NCBI GenBank assembly: GCA_007128525.1
Contig: SKXG01000417.1
Span: 1-14,627 of the forward strand
Direction: 5' to 3'
From: Pseudomonadales bacterium
Lineage (GTDB): Bacteria > Pseudomonadota > Gammaproteobacteria > Pseudomonadales > Azotimanducaceae
Length of the DNA: 14,627 nucleotides
A model generated the notes under the pieces. The model did not search any database, was not told the DNA's origin, and saw nothing but the letters and a program-made list of their open reading frames with translations. This document shows, in pieces, positions 6,623 to 14,627 of the stretch. The translations under genes and the position numbers were made by a program. Positions within the stretch are counted from its first letter, which is position 1. Each line of letters begins with the position of its first letter.

Positions 6623-8479
6623 CTGCCAGTTGCCATCGATCGTTGTCTCCTGCAGCGACTGCTGCCGGTAAAGTTCGAAATACCGTCCCCGCAGTGCCAT
6701 CAGCTCCGCATGCGTACCCTGCTCCACAATTTGACCATCGCGCACCAGAATGATGCGCGTGGCGTTGCGAATCGTGGACAGCCGGTGCGCAATGACGAAG
6801 CTGATCCGCCCGCGCAGCACATGGACCAGCGCGTTTTGCACACGCTGTTCGGTCTCGGTATCCACAGACGATGTGGCTTCGTCCATGACCAGGATTTCCG
6901 GGTCCGCCAGAATTGCGCGCGCAAACGACACCAACTGCTTCTGCCCGGCCGACAGCCGGCCACCGCCCTCTCCAACCTGGGTGTCGAAGCCATCCTCCAT
7001 GCTGAAGATGAAGTCGGCACCCGCCAGCCGCGCCGCCTCTTCGACTTCAGCGTCGGTTGCATCGAGCCGGCCGTAGCGGATGTTCTCCCGCACCGTGCCG
7101 CTGAAGATGTGCGCCGCCTGCAACACCATGCCCAGGTTCGACTGCAGCCAGTGCAACGACCGCAAGCGGTAGTCAATGCCGTCGATCAGCACCTCGCCGG
7201 ATGTCGGCTCGTAGAAGCGACAGATCAGATTGACCAATGTGCTCTTGCCGCCACCGGTCGGCCCGACTATGGCAATGACATCGCCTTTGCGAGCACTGAG
7301 GTTGATCTGCCGCAGCACTTGCCGGCCGCTGTTATAGGCAAAGCTGACATTGCGCAGCTCAATTTCCTGGATGGCCGTTTTGCCGCCATCCAGCGCCAGG
7401 GCCGGATCATTGCTGTCGCGGTGCGCCAGCATGGTCTCGCGCACGGTCTCGCTGTCCTGCACCTCGGGCTCGGCCTTGATCAGGCTGATGACGCGTTCGG
7501 CTGATGCCTGCGCCATCTGCATTTCGGCGAACCAGTGGCCCATCTGCTCCACGGGCTCGAAGAAGTGCCGGGCGTAGGTCATGAACGCGATCAGCGTACC
7601 GGCCGTGATCAGCCCGCCGAGCAGGTCGATGCCGCCCACGGCCAGGGTCAGGCCCATGGCCAGACTCGCCAGCGTCAGCACCAGCGGCACATAGATGGCG
7701 GCCAGTACCTTGTTGCGCACGGAGGCGGTGTACATGGTGGATGTCAGACCACCAAAGTCCCGCTGATTGGCGCGCTCCCGGACGAAAGCCTTACTGGTCA
7801 GCACCCCCATGATCGCTTCGTTGTAATTCGCGGTGATGCGGGAGTTGGTCTGCCGCACGGCACGTGCGCTGGCCAGTATCCGTTTCTGGAACTTCATGCT
7901 GATCCACGCGAGCACCGGCAGCACGGTAAAGGCCAGCGCGGCCAGCTTCGGGTTCATCGCAAACATCGCAATGGCGATGCCGAGCATCAGCACCGAACCC
8001 CACACGAGATCCAGCAGACCCCAGACCAGGATATTCGTCAGGCGCTCGCAGTCCGACGTCATCCGCGCCATCAGCCAGCCGGCAGGGCGGTGGTCGTAAA
8101 ACGAGAACGACAGCCGCTGCAGGTTCTCGAACCCGTCGCGGCGGATGTCGTGGCTCATGTGCGTGCGCAGCTTGCCACCGGCCCAGATAAACGAGCCCAC
8201 GGACGCAGCCAGCACCAGAACACAGGCAACGTACACCAGGCCATAGCCGACCAGGTTGGTGTCGCTGCCACGCTCTGCCACTGTGTCGATCAGCGAGCGC
8301 GTGATCAGCGGCAGGCTCACTTCGATCAATGCCGTGATCACCGCAAAGGCGGCCAACAGCCACAGTTCACGCCTATAGGGTTTGGCGTACGCGAACAGTT
8401 CGCGCCACAGGCCAAAGCGCATGCCGCGCGCCAGAGCTGCGTCGTCAAATCCGTCATCGAAATCATCATCATCGTACAT
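6605..8479 (-). CDS. ABC exporter subunit, MdlB-like (TMD-NBD half-transporter, consensus Walker B)
   Basis: This 624-residue half-transporter has six transmembrane helices in about residues 35-315 and a C-terminal nucleotide-binding domain. The motifs are Walker A 'GPTGGGKST' (406-414), Q-loop Q454, signature 'LSAGQKQ' (509-515), Walker B 'ILVMDEATSSVD' with catalytic E534, and H-loop H565. The signature deviates from LSGGQ, as in E. coli MdlB (LSVGQ). The substrate is unknown; relatives export lipids or drugs. The N-terminus is an unusual acidic tail (MYDDDDFDDGFDDAA) on the cytoplasmic side. The start codon lies nine bases after the stop of the upstream partner gene, so the two are one operon and surely form a heterodimer. 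A strong hairpin covers the 3' end. Family confidence is very high and substrate confidence nil. Confidence 0.95.
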   Translation of the reverse strand: MYDDDDFDDGFDDAALARGMRFGLWRELFAYAKPYRRELWLLAAFAVITALIEVSLPLITRSLIDTVAERGSDTNLVGYGLVYVACVLVLAASVGSFIWAGGKLRTHMSHDIRRDGFENLQRLSFSFYDHRPAGWLMARMTSDCERLTNILVWGLLDLVWGSVLMLGIAIAMFAMNPKLAALAFTVLPVLAWISMKFQKRILASARAVRQTNSRITANYNEAIMGVLTSKAFVRERANQRDFGGLTSTMYTASVRNKVLAAIYVPLVLTLASLAMGLTLAVGGIDLLGGLITAGTLIAFMTYARHFFEPVEQMGHWFAEMQMAQASAERVISLIKAEPEVQDSETVRETMLAHRDSNDPALALDGGKTAIQEIELRNVSFAYNSGRQVLRQINLSARKGDVIAIVGPTGGGKSTLVNLICRFYEPTSGEVLIDGIDYRLRSLHWLQSNLGMVLQAAHIFSGTVRENIRYGRLDATDAEVEEAARLAGADFIFSMEDGFDTQVGEGGGRLSAGQKQLVSFARAILADPEILVMDEATSSVDTETEQRVQNALVHVLRGRISFVIAHRLSTIRNATRIILVRDGQIVEQGTHAELMALRGRYFELYRQQSLQETTIDGNWQDAPAQ

Positions 8480-8488
8480 GGCTGAATC

Positions 8489-10300
8489 TCATCGCGTGGT
8501 TTCGATGTCCTGCTCAATCTCGCGATCAAGCGCACCCTGGATTTCGCACAGACGCCGATACGGTCCGTCTTCGGCCAGCAACGACTGGTGTGTGCCGAGC
8601 TGTGCGATCCGGCCCTGTTCCATGACCAGAATGCGATCGGCATGCATCACCGAGGTCAGGCGATGCGCAATGATCAGCGTGGTCTGCCGTCCCTTGCGCG
8701 ACTTCAGTGCCGACAGGATCTGCTGTTCGGTGCCGGTGTCGACGGCCGACAGCGAGTCATCCAGGATCAGTACCGGCGGGTCCTTGAGCAGGGCGCGCGC
8801 CAGCGCCAGGCGCTGACGCTGGCCGCCGGACAGCGTGACGCCGCGTTCACCGACCATGGCGTGATAGCCCTCCGGCATGGCAACGATGGACTCGTGTATG
8901 GCCGCATCCTGACAGGCCAGCTCGAGCGCGCCATGATCGGCGCCCGGTTCGCCCACCCGCACGTTGTCCGCGATGCTGCGCGAATACAGAAAGGGATCCT
9001 GCAGCACAACGCCGAACTGCGCCCGCAGCCACTGCCGGTTCAGTGTGGCAATGTCCTTGCCGTCCAGTTCAATACTGCCTTCCTGTGGCCGGTACAGACG
9101 CAGCAACAGCCGGATCAACGTCGATTTGCCAGCACCGGGCGGGCCGATAATCGCCAGGGTTTCACCCGCCGGCACATGCAGGTCGAAGTCGTTCAACACC
9201 GGCTGGCCGGTCTGGTACGCAAAGCCCACCCCTTTGAGCTGCAGGTCACCACGCGCACGCTCAACGTCCGGCATGGCTTCCTGCGATTCCTCCGGTTCGC
9301 TCAGCACCTCGTTGATCCGGCCCAGTGCCACCACGGCTTTGCCCGTATCCGTCAGCACCCGGCCCAGCTGTCGTACTGGCCAAAGCACCATGTTGATACA
9401 GGTCAGGAACGCGAACAGGGTGCCCACGGTGATGCTGCCTTCGATGATGAACCAGGCACCGACCAGAAGGACGATGCCGATCTGCAGCAACGACAGCGAC
9501 TCACTGATGCTCCAGTACACACCCATCAGCCGGATCAGCCGGTTGTTGTGGTCGCGAAAGTTGGCGTTTCTGGCGCCAAACTTCTCGATCTCAAACTCCT
9601 GCCGTGCAAAAGCCCGGACCACGCGGATGCCGGTCAGGTTTTCCTGCAGCACTGCCGTCATCTCGCCTTCGGCCTCGTCCGTCGCCTGGAACACACGCTT
9701 GACCTGTTGAAAGAAGAGATAGGCGAACGCGATCAGCACCGGCATCAATACCAGCGAAGCCCAGGCCAGCCGCACATCCATCCAGAACAGGATCGGGATC
9801 AGCGTCAGCAACAGCATCACTGCGCGGCCGATTTCCACCACGTCACTGGACAGAAACACCCGCAGCGTCTCGACATCCGAGCTGCAGCGCTGAATCAGAT
9901 CGCCGGTGTCGGCCCGGTCGTAGAATCCGGCCTCCAAGTGGTGCAGCCGCCAGAACAGGGCCTCGCGGGCGCGCCGTACGATGTCCTCGGACGCGATGGC
10001 GGCCCAGCGGCCACGCCAGTACATGAAGTAGCCGCTGATGCCCGTCAGCACAACGGCGGCCAGCGCCGACAGCCAAAGATAGGCCGCAATGGACTCGTAA
10101 CCGCTGACATGGAGCAGCGGCATCAGCCAGGGGGTTGCTTCGGCCAGGTCTTGCGCCACGGCAACGTCAATGGCATAGCGTGCGATCAGCGGCGCGCTGA
10201 ACATCAGCAGGCTGGTCACGGCCATGGCGAGTATCGCCATGCTGTAACGCAGTCGCTGTCCCTCGGTGATGTGCCAGAGGCTGTTGTTTTTCAGGTTCAC
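8489..10300 (-). CDS. ABC exporter subunit, MdlA-like (TMD-NBD half-transporter, degenerate Walker B)
   Basis: This 603-residue half-transporter has membrane helices from about 20 to 310 and a C-terminal nucleotide-binding domain. The motifs are Walker A 'GPPGAGKST' (386-394), Q-loop Q434, canonical signature 'LSGGQRQR' (490-497), Walker B 'VLILDDSLSAVD' and H-loop H546. The catalytic Glu after Walker B is Asp (D515), as in MdlA and in the degenerate subunits of heterodimeric exporters. With the partner's LSAGQ signature, this subunit's Walker motifs form the non-hydrolytic site, while its LSGGQ completes the partner's active site. The start is GTG at 10300. The next Met is residue 21, inside the first helix, so GTG is preferred even though the ribosome site is weak. 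It is the first gene of the operon. A TTGAAA lies 34-39 bases upstream, but I see no good -10 box behind it. Confidence 0.95.
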   Translation of the reverse strand: MNLKNNSLWHITEGQRLRYSMAILAMAVTSLLMFSAPLIARYAIDVAVAQDLAEATPWLMPLLHVSGYESIAAYLWLSALAAVVLTGISGYFMYWRGRWAAIASEDIVRRAREALFWRLHHLEAGFYDRADTGDLIQRCSSDVETLRVFLSSDVVEIGRAVMLLLTLIPILFWMDVRLAWASLVLMPVLIAFAYLFFQQVKRVFQATDEAEGEMTAVLQENLTGIRVVRAFARQEFEIEKFGARNANFRDHNNRLIRLMGVYWSISESLSLLQIGIVLLVGAWFIIEGSITVGTLFAFLTCINMVLWPVRQLGRVLTDTGKAVVALGRINEVLSEPEESQEAMPDVERARGDLQLKGVGFAYQTGQPVLNDFDLHVPAGETLAIIGPPGAGKSTLIRLLLRLYRPQEGSIELDGKDIATLNRQWLRAQFGVVLQDPFLYSRSIADNVRVGEPGADHGALELACQDAAIHESIVAMPEGYHAMVGERGVTLSGGQRQRLALARALLKDPPVLILDDSLSAVDTGTEQQILSALKSRKGRQTTLIIAHRLTSVMHADRILVMEQGRIAQLGTHQSLLAEDGPYRRLCEIQGALDREIEQDIETTR

Positions 10301-10495
10301 GGTCGTATCCCGGTTTCTTGTTTTTTCAAGTGCGGGGGGACGACCTGGGTCAGGCGGACCACACCCGCTCGAGGCATCGGCCCCGGTGCAGGGGCTGGGC
10401 GAGTGGTCCGGGTCTTGGAAGCAGTACTTGTCGGAAGGGCGCGCGAGGCGCCTAAAGCAGGCTCAGGACGAACTCACCCGATGCAGATATGCGGC
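10301..10495. other. Gene-free upstream region with structured inverted repeats
   Basis: I see no convincing gene here. The 14-bp palindrome CTTGTTTTTTCAAG lies at 10317-10330. The 8-bp arms CGGACCAC (10355-10362) and GTGGTCCG (10403-10410) enclose a second hairpin, GCCCC/GGGGC with a six-base loop (about 10380-10394). GGCGC/GCGCC with a five-base loop follows around 10438-10452. The structure could be the 5' leader of the exporter operon (minus), a small RNA on either strand, or debris from an insertion. I compared it by eye with SRP RNA, tmRNA and RNase P RNA and found none of their signature sequences. Confidence 0.45.
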
Positions 10496-10501
10496 ATCTG
10501 A

Positions 10502-10706
10502 TATCTGGACACTGTCTTCATCGGCGGTCCTCCTGAGGCTGTGGCGCACCAGAGCGGTGCTCGTCCACTTTGGGCGCGGGAGTTTACGCCGATCGGCGGG
10601 GGATGCCAAGCCCGGTGATGCCCGGTCGCGAGGGCTCATTCTGGTCAGCAACAACACCCGCGAGTTCGAACGCGTCTCCGGTCTGCGCCTGGAAAATTGG
10701 CTGTAG
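10502..10706 (+). pseudogene. Decayed vapC (PIN-domain toxin) remnant
   Basis: The C-terminal end is clear: 10617-10706 reads 'DARSRGLILVSNNTREFERV' and then ends 'LRLENWL' and stop, matching the VapC ending (HARSLGLTLVTNNTREF..., ..LENW). In another frame, upstream, 10535-10597 reads 'EAVAHQSGARPLWAREFTPIG', which keeps the spacing of the VapC segment leading to the conserved TPIG. Further upstream in that same frame, 10502-10522 reads 'YLDTVFI', like the N-terminal YLDTN(I) active-site start. Intact VapC is about 130 residues (roughly 395 bases), so about 180 bases are missing between the N-terminal and C-terminal parts. A net loss of about five bases after TPIG removes the DLLIAA part and shifts the frame. 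No vapB antitoxin is visible upstream. It is not functional as a toxin. Confidence 0.62.
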
Positions 10707-10710
10707 TTTT

Positions 10711-10737
10711 TTGCCCACGCCCGAAACTCGCTACAAT
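10711..10737 (+). promoter_or_regulatory. Probable sigma-70 promoter of tesB
   Basis: TACAAT (10732-10737) matches the -10 consensus in five of six bases. TTGCCC (10711-10716) is a fair -35 box, though the 15-base spacing is short; TTTGCC one base earlier gives 16. The predicted start near 10744 leaves a leader of about 60 bases before the tesB ATG. The promoter begins five bases after the vapC remnant's stop. Confidence 0.55.
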
Positions 10738-10805
10738 GCTCTGTTTTCGGCCGCACCAAGACCTGAAGGCTCAAGGGCCAGGCGGCCACAATTGCTGGAG
10801 GCGAT

Positions 10806-11735
10806 ATGTCGGAAGCTGCGCAGAACCTGCTCGATATCCTGAACCTGGAAACCATCGAGATGAACCTGTTCCGGGCGCGCAACGAGCATGCCCGGATGGG
10901 GCGGCTGTTCGGTGGTCAGGTACTGGCGCAGTGTCTGCGGGCGGCATCGAATACCGTTGACGGGCGGCTGCCGCACTCACTGCACGCCTACTTCCTGCGC
11001 CCTGGGGACCCATCGGTGCCGATCCTGTGTGACGTTGAGCGGATCCGGGACGGCAAGAGCTTCACCACCCGACGCGTTGTGGCCATCCAGCACGGCCGCG
11101 CCATCTTCAATATGGACGCCTCCTTCCAGGTCGACGAAACCGGCTTCACCCATGGCGACCCGATGCCGAACGTGCCGTCGGCCGAGTCCCTTGAGGACGA
11201 CCGGGTGCTGGCCGAGCGCAACAGCGATCCGAAGTCGCCGTGGGGCTTTATGGCCCGGTTTGAACGGCCGTTCGAGACGCGCTCGGTCTATCAGGATGGC
11301 CGCGAGCGTTCCGAGCGGGAGCGCTACTGGAACCCGGTCTGGATCCGGTTTCGGGACAAAGTGCCGGCGGATGATCAAGGGTTGGCGCACTGCCTGCTCG
11401 CCTATGCGTCAGACATGGGGCTGGTGAGTTCCGCGATCATGCCGCACATGGGCCGCACCGACCGCAGCAAGCTGCAGACGGCCAGTCTGGACCACTCGCT
11501 GTGGTTCCACCGCCCGTTCAATGTGGAAGACTGGATTCTGTTCGTGCGCCGCACGACCACGGCGGTCGGCTCGCGGGGCATGAACCATGCCGAATTCTTC
11601 GACCGCAACGGCAACCTGATTGCATCGGCAGCGCAGGAAGGTTTGATGCGCATGGTCGATCCCAAGCGCAAGTCCGGCAAGCGTGCCCAGGCCGAGTCGG
11701 AGAAGAGTGCCGAGCAGGAACAGACCGGCGAGTAA
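10806..11735 (+). CDS. tesB: Acyl-CoA thioesterase II (TesB), double hotdog fold
   Basis: This is a 309-residue cytosolic enzyme that hydrolyses medium- and long-chain acyl-CoA to free fatty acid and CoA; E. coli TesB has 286 residues. The N-terminal hotdog shows 'RLFGGQVLAQCLRAA' (33-47) and 'HSLHAYFLRPGD' (57-68). The C-terminal hotdog carries the catalytic triad: D229 in 'SLDHSLWFHRPF', a Thr in 'RRTTTAVGSRG' (250-252) and Q277 in 'AAQEGLMR', equivalent to E. coli D204, T228 and Q278. After residue 285 there is a charged tail of about 24 residues ('KRKSGKRAQAESEKSAEQ') beyond the usual end, probably disordered. The start has GGAGG four bases upstream, and a promoter lies about 70 bases ahead. 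The gene appears monocistronic and converges on the transglutaminase-like gene, with six bases between stops. Confidence 0.96.
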   Translation: MSEAAQNLLDILNLETIEMNLFRARNEHARMGRLFGGQVLAQCLRAASNTVDGRLPHSLHAYFLRPGDPSVPILCDVERIRDGKSFTTRRVVAIQHGRAIFNMDASFQVDETGFTHGDPMPNVPSAESLEDDRVLAERNSDPKSPWGFMARFERPFETRSVYQDGRERSERERYWNPVWIRFRDKVPADDQGLAHCLLAYASDMGLVSSAIMPHMGRTDRSKLQTASLDHSLWFHRPFNVEDWILFVRRTTTAVGSRGMNHAEFFDRNGNLIASAAQEGLMRMVDPKRKSGKRAQAESEKSAEQEQTGE

Positions 11736-11741
11736 GGCGCG

Positions 11742-13286
11742 CTAAAGCGTGTCGGCCGCCGGTTGTTCGTTGAAGTATTCGACGTCGACCAGGGCCAGCT
11801 CGGCGCCGGCGAACGCGGCATAAGCGCGCAGATAGCCGGCACTGTCGCTTGGAAAGGCGATCTGCAGGCCGTGGCCGCCGACGATGCCGGCGGTCGGATC
11901 CACCGGCAGCCAGTGGCCGTCGACAGCCACCAGGTTCCAGGCATGCAGGTACAGGCCCGGCTCTTCATCGCCTGCATAGTTGAGTCCGACCACCGTGTGC
12001 GTCGCCAGCCCGGCCGCGCGCGCCAGCGCAGTGAACAGATCCGCGAACTCCGTGCAGTCTCCGTAACCCCGATCCAGCGCATCTAGCAGGCCGAGCACCG
12101 GCTTGCCGGGGCGGTAGTTGAGCCGGTCGTAGACGTAGCGTGTCAGCGCCTCCACCTGACTGCGTTCGTCACGCAGCGCCGCAGGTGACAGTGCGCGCTG
12201 CAGTTCCGCCTGCACCCGGGGATGATCCCGAGGCAGGTGACGCCCGCTGAGGCCGCCCGGTGCGGGTGTGCTGCTGGCGCCTGTGGCGGCGGTGTCAGCA
12301 TCAAGCTTGAGCAGCCAGGGCTCATCGGGGGCTGCCGGTTCGCGCCATTGCAGACCTGGCATGTCGGCCAGCGAGCGGGCGATGTCCGGCGATACGCCCA
12401 GGGTCGCTCGGCGCACATTCAGCGGGCTGTCCACCTGGCGGTCCAGACGCGCCAACCGGGCTTCGTTGCCAACCGGTATGGGCGACAGCAGTGGCGCGCC
12501 GGAATCGCTGCTGCGCTGCAGCGCCAGAAATCCGGCCAGCTCTGGCCGGTCGTTGCGCTGAAAAGTGAACAGCTCGGCAACGGCCATGGCCCCCGGCACC
12601 AGGTGCTCATCGAGGTAGAAGACTTCATCGTCGCCATCGGCCCGGCGCAGCAGGAAGCCGGCCCCGGGGGCCAGCGCGCGGGCCCGCCAGCGCTGCTCGT
12701 TCACAGTCAGATCTTCCAGGTTCAGCGTGCGCGCGGTCAGTTCGGACTCACCGTTGACGGCCTCATCGAGCTGCAGCTCCAGGCTCAGATGGTCGCGCAG
12801 CCGGTAATCGACGGCGAACTCAGTATCGGTGCGGTCCGGGTCGCTGTGCGTCACGCGGTAGCGGTGGCCGTCACCGGCCAGGCGGGTCCAGCTTTGCTGC
12901 GCGCCATCGTTGAGCCAGCTTTGCCGCTCGGCCTGCAACAGGCGGTGTGGTGGTCGCAGGCTGAACAGCAGCGCCTCCGTGGTATGCCGGGAGACCTCAT
13001 CGGTGAGGTCCATCTGCAGGGCGCTGGTGAAGTGAATGCCGTCGGCGTCCATCGCAATGCGGCTCTGATAGGTGCCGATCGGGCGGCCCAGGTACTGAAT
13101 GCGATAGTCGTAAGTGCCCTGCATGGCCTGGGTCAGCGGCACAACCCCGCCTGCGCCCGTCCAGGCATGCAGCAGGACGCCGCCCAGCAGCGCCAGGCTC
13201 AGCACAGCCAGCAGCAGGGGTCCGAGACGGTGATGTAGGGCCGGACGGGATGCAGTCATCCGACCAGTATATAGGTAGCGGGCCAT
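11742..13286 (-). CDS. Membrane-anchored transglutaminase-like cysteine protease family protein
   Basis: This is a 514-residue protein. Residues about 22-42 form a hydrophobic helix after a short basic N-terminus, so it is a signal anchor with the rest in the periplasm. Residues about 55-300 are a beta-rich region of unknown family. A Pro/Ala/Thr-rich linker lies near 330-345. A transglutaminase core domain follows, at about 375-475. The catalytic triad is visible: C411 in 'RGYGDCTEFADLFTALARA', H448 in 'LYLHAWNLV' and D463 in 'PVDPTAG'. Such domains usually cleave or crosslink proteins; the substrate is unknown. The start is unsure: Met10 (13259) would give 505 residues and a more typical signal anchor, and neither start has a strong ribosome site. 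The gene diverges from glnS with 69 bases between starts and converges on tesB. Confidence 0.9.
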   Translation of the reverse strand: MARYLYTGRMTASRPALHHRLGPLLLAVLSLALLGGVLLHAWTGAGGVVPLTQAMQGTYDYRIQYLGRPIGTYQSRIAMDADGIHFTSALQMDLTDEVSRHTTEALLFSLRPPHRLLQAERQSWLNDGAQQSWTRLAGDGHRYRVTHSDPDRTDTEFAVDYRLRDHLSLELQLDEAVNGESELTARTLNLEDLTVNEQRWRARALAPGAGFLLRRADGDDEVFYLDEHLVPGAMAVAELFTFQRNDRPELAGFLALQRSSDSGAPLLSPIPVGNEARLARLDRQVDSPLNVRRATLGVSPDIARSLADMPGLQWREPAAPDEPWLLKLDADTAATGASSTPAPGGLSGRHLPRDHPRVQAELQRALSPAALRDERSQVEALTRYVYDRLNYRPGKPVLGLLDALDRGYGDCTEFADLFTALARAAGLATHTVVGLNYAGDEEPGLYLHAWNLVAVDGHWLPVDPTAGIVGGHGLQIAFPSDSAGYLRAYAAFAGAELALVDVEYFNEQPAADTL

Positions 13287-13355
13287 CGGCCGCGAAACCT
13301 GACCGCGGAACCGTTAAACTGGACCGCTTTGCGACCACAGCTGTAGAAGAGAGCC

Positions 13356-14627
13356 ATGAGCAACGCCAAAGCGCCAGAATCAGATAAAGAGTCCGGCAAA
13401 GAGCCAGGCAAGGACTTTATCCGCACCCGGATCCGGGACGATGTCGATGCCGGCCGGGTGCAGACCGTGGTCACGCGTTTCCCACCGGAGCCGAACGGCT
13501 ACCTGCACATCGGGCATGCCAAGTCGATCTGCCTGAACTTCGGCGTGGCCGAAGAGTTTGGCGGTGAGTGTTATCTGCGCTTTGACGACACCAACCCCGA
13601 GAAAGAGAACGTCGACTATGTCACCGCGATCCAGCGCGATGTGCGCTGGCTGGGTTTCGACTGGGGTGACCGGCTGACCTTTGCGTCCGACTATTTTCTC
13701 GAGCTGTACAACTTCGCCGAAGAGCTGATTCAAACCGGCAAAGCTTTCGTCTGCAGCCTGTCGGCAGAGCAGATGCGCGAGATGCGTGGCACGCTGACCG
13801 AGCCGGGCCGCAACAGCCCGGACCGCGACCGGCCGGTGGCGGAGAACCTCGACCTGTTTCGCCGCATGCGCGCCGGTGAGTTTGCCGACGGCACTTATGT
13901 GCTGCGCGCCAAAATCGACATGGCTTCGCCCAACATCAACATGCGCGACCCGGTGCTGTACCGGATCCGCCACGTCAGTCATCACCGCACCGGTGATCAG
14001 TGGTGCATTTATCCAACCTACGACTACACGCACTGCGTCTGCGATGCGCTGGAAGGCGTGACGCATTCGCTGTGCACGCTGGAGTTCGAGGATCATCGGC
14101 CACTGTACGACTGGGTGCTCGACAACATCAGCGTCAACATCCACCCGCCGCAGATTGAATTCTCCCGGCTTGGCCTTGAGTACACGGTGATGAGCAAGCG
14201 CCTGTATCAGCGCCTGATCGATGATGGCCTGCTCGACGGCTGGGACGACCCGCGTACGCCGACGCTGTCTGGTTTGCGGCGGCGCGGTGTGCGGCCCGAG
14301 GCCATTCGCGACTTCATCGGCCGCGTAGGCGTTACCAAGCAGGATCACACGATCGAGATGAGTCTGTTCGAGTTCTGCATCCGGCAGGACATGGAGCAGA
14401 GCGCGCCACGCGGCATGGCCGTGCTGCGCCCGCTCAAACTCGTTATCACCAACTGGGACAAGGGCGTTGAAATGCAGGAAGCGCCCTGGCATCCGCAGCG
14501 TCCGGAGCTGGGCACGCGGCAGGTGCCTTTCAGTGGCGAGCTGTACATCGAGCAGGAAGACTTCGAGGAAGTGCCACCGCCGAAATACAAGCGACTGTCG
14601 CCGGGCGAGATGGTGCGGCTGCGCTAC
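13356..14627 (+). CDS. glnS: Glutaminyl-tRNA synthetase, 3' end outside window
   Basis: The first 424 codons are present and the frame is open to the right edge; E. coli GlnRS has 554 residues, so roughly 120-130 are missing. This class I synthetase charges tRNA-Gln in the cytosol. The motifs are '[16 protein letters not shown]' (43-58, HIGH at 51-54) and the KMSKS-type 'VMSKR' (278-282), followed by '[18 protein letters not shown]' and '[15 protein letters not shown]' as in E. coli. The start of the anticodon-binding beta-barrel is seen in '[14 protein letters not shown]'. The N-terminus has about ten extra residues compared with E. coli, rich in Lys, Glu and Gly. The start ATG has GAAGAGAG just upstream. 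Its presence implies direct glutaminylation in this organism, which fits a gammaproteobacterium. Confidence 0.97.
   Translation, partial: MSNAKAPESDKESGKEPGKDFIRTRIRDDVDAGRVQTVVTRFPPEPNGYLHIGHAKSICLNFGVAEEFGGECYLRFDDTNPEKENVDYVTAIQRDVRWLGFDWGDRLTFASDYFLELYNFAEELIQTGKAFVCSLSAEQMREMRGTLTEPGRNSPDRDRPVAENLDLFRRMRAGEFADGTYVLRAKIDMASPNINMRDPVLYRIRHVSHHRTGDQWCIYPTYDYTHCVCDALEGVTHSLCTLEFEDHRPLYDWVLDNISVNIHPPQIEFSRLGLEYTVMSKRLYQRLIDDGLLDGWDDPRTPTLSGLRRRGVRPEAIRDFIGRVGVTKQDHTIEMSLFEFCIRQDMEQSAPRGMAVLRPLKLVITNWDKGVEMQEAPWHPQRPELGTRQVPFSGELYIEQEDFEEVPPPKYKRLSPGEMVRLRY

Noticed and set aside
7535..8485. 316-codon plus-strand frame antisense to the MdlB-like gene
   Set aside because: Same shadow pattern; every recognisable motif is on the minus strand.
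10340..10500. Possible SRP RNA, tmRNA or RNase P RNA
   Set aside because: Hairpins are present but the signature sequences of these RNAs are absent by eye.
8588..10501. 637-codon open frame on the plus strand antisense to the MdlA-like gene
   Set aside because: Composition is rich in His, Gln, Arg and Ala with no domain pattern, and the minus strand encodes a clear ABC subunit. It is a by-product of GC-rich codon use.
10266..10706. 146-codon plus-strand frame read as an intact gene
   Set aside because: Only its last 30 or so residues look like protein (VapC ending). The rest is out of frame with the other VapC fragments and overlaps the start of the exporter gene, so a pseudogene fits better.
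12222..13238. 338-codon plus-strand frame inside the transglutaminase-like gene
   Set aside because: Shadow frame rich in Gln, Ala and Gly; the minus strand has a signal anchor and an intact catalytic triad.
13257..13295. Leaderless promoter for the transglutaminase-like gene using TATACT at 13271-13266
   Set aside because: The -10-like sequence is well placed for a start at 13259, but there is no -35 box at the right spacing.
13380..14492. 370-codon minus-strand frame inside glnS
   Set aside because: Antisense to a highly conserved synthetase; no recognisable protein pattern.

Overview
The window looks like a chromosomal segment of a GC-rich gammaproteobacterium. The evidence is the overall base composition, a bacterial-type glutaminyl-tRNA synthetase with an E. 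coli-like HIGH/VMSKR layout, an MdlA/MdlB-like ABC pair, TesB, and a RudS/YbgA-type gene joined to a photolyase. I cannot name the genus. There are twelve genes or gene parts, one decayed toxin gene and no tRNA, rRNA, CRISPR or insertion sequence that I can see.

Layout. Bases 1-1890 (minus) hold the first 630 codons of a membrane-anchored sensor with four PAS domains; its output domain lies off the left edge. It diverges from a YjbQ-family gene (2005-2427, plus). A two-gene minus-strand operon follows (3652 to 2472): a helical, possibly ferritin-like protein with a low-complexity N-terminus, then a small helical protein of unknown function. Diverging from it on the plus strand, a DUF523-DUF1722 protein (candidate tRNA 4-thiouridine desulfidase) overlaps a class I CPD photolyase by four bases. 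Together they look like a near-UV response unit. After the photolyase come an exact 20-bp tandem repeat, a small unknown gene and a strong hairpin.

Bases 6605-10300 (minus) encode a heterodimeric ABC exporter. Its two subunits carry complementary deviations that predict one consensus and one degenerate ATP site. The largest gene-free stretch (10301-10805) holds a structured inverted repeat, a heavily deleted and frameshifted VapC (PIN) toxin remnant, and the promoter of tesB. TesB (10806-11735) converges on a membrane-anchored transglutaminase-like protein (11742-13286, minus), which diverges from glnS (13356 to beyond the right edge).

The most notable items are the desulfidase-photolyase coupling, the relic vapC, the tandem repeats, and the hairpin that has the exporter stop codon in its loop. 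I see no clearly new defence or mobile system; most of the window is housekeeping or conserved accessory content.
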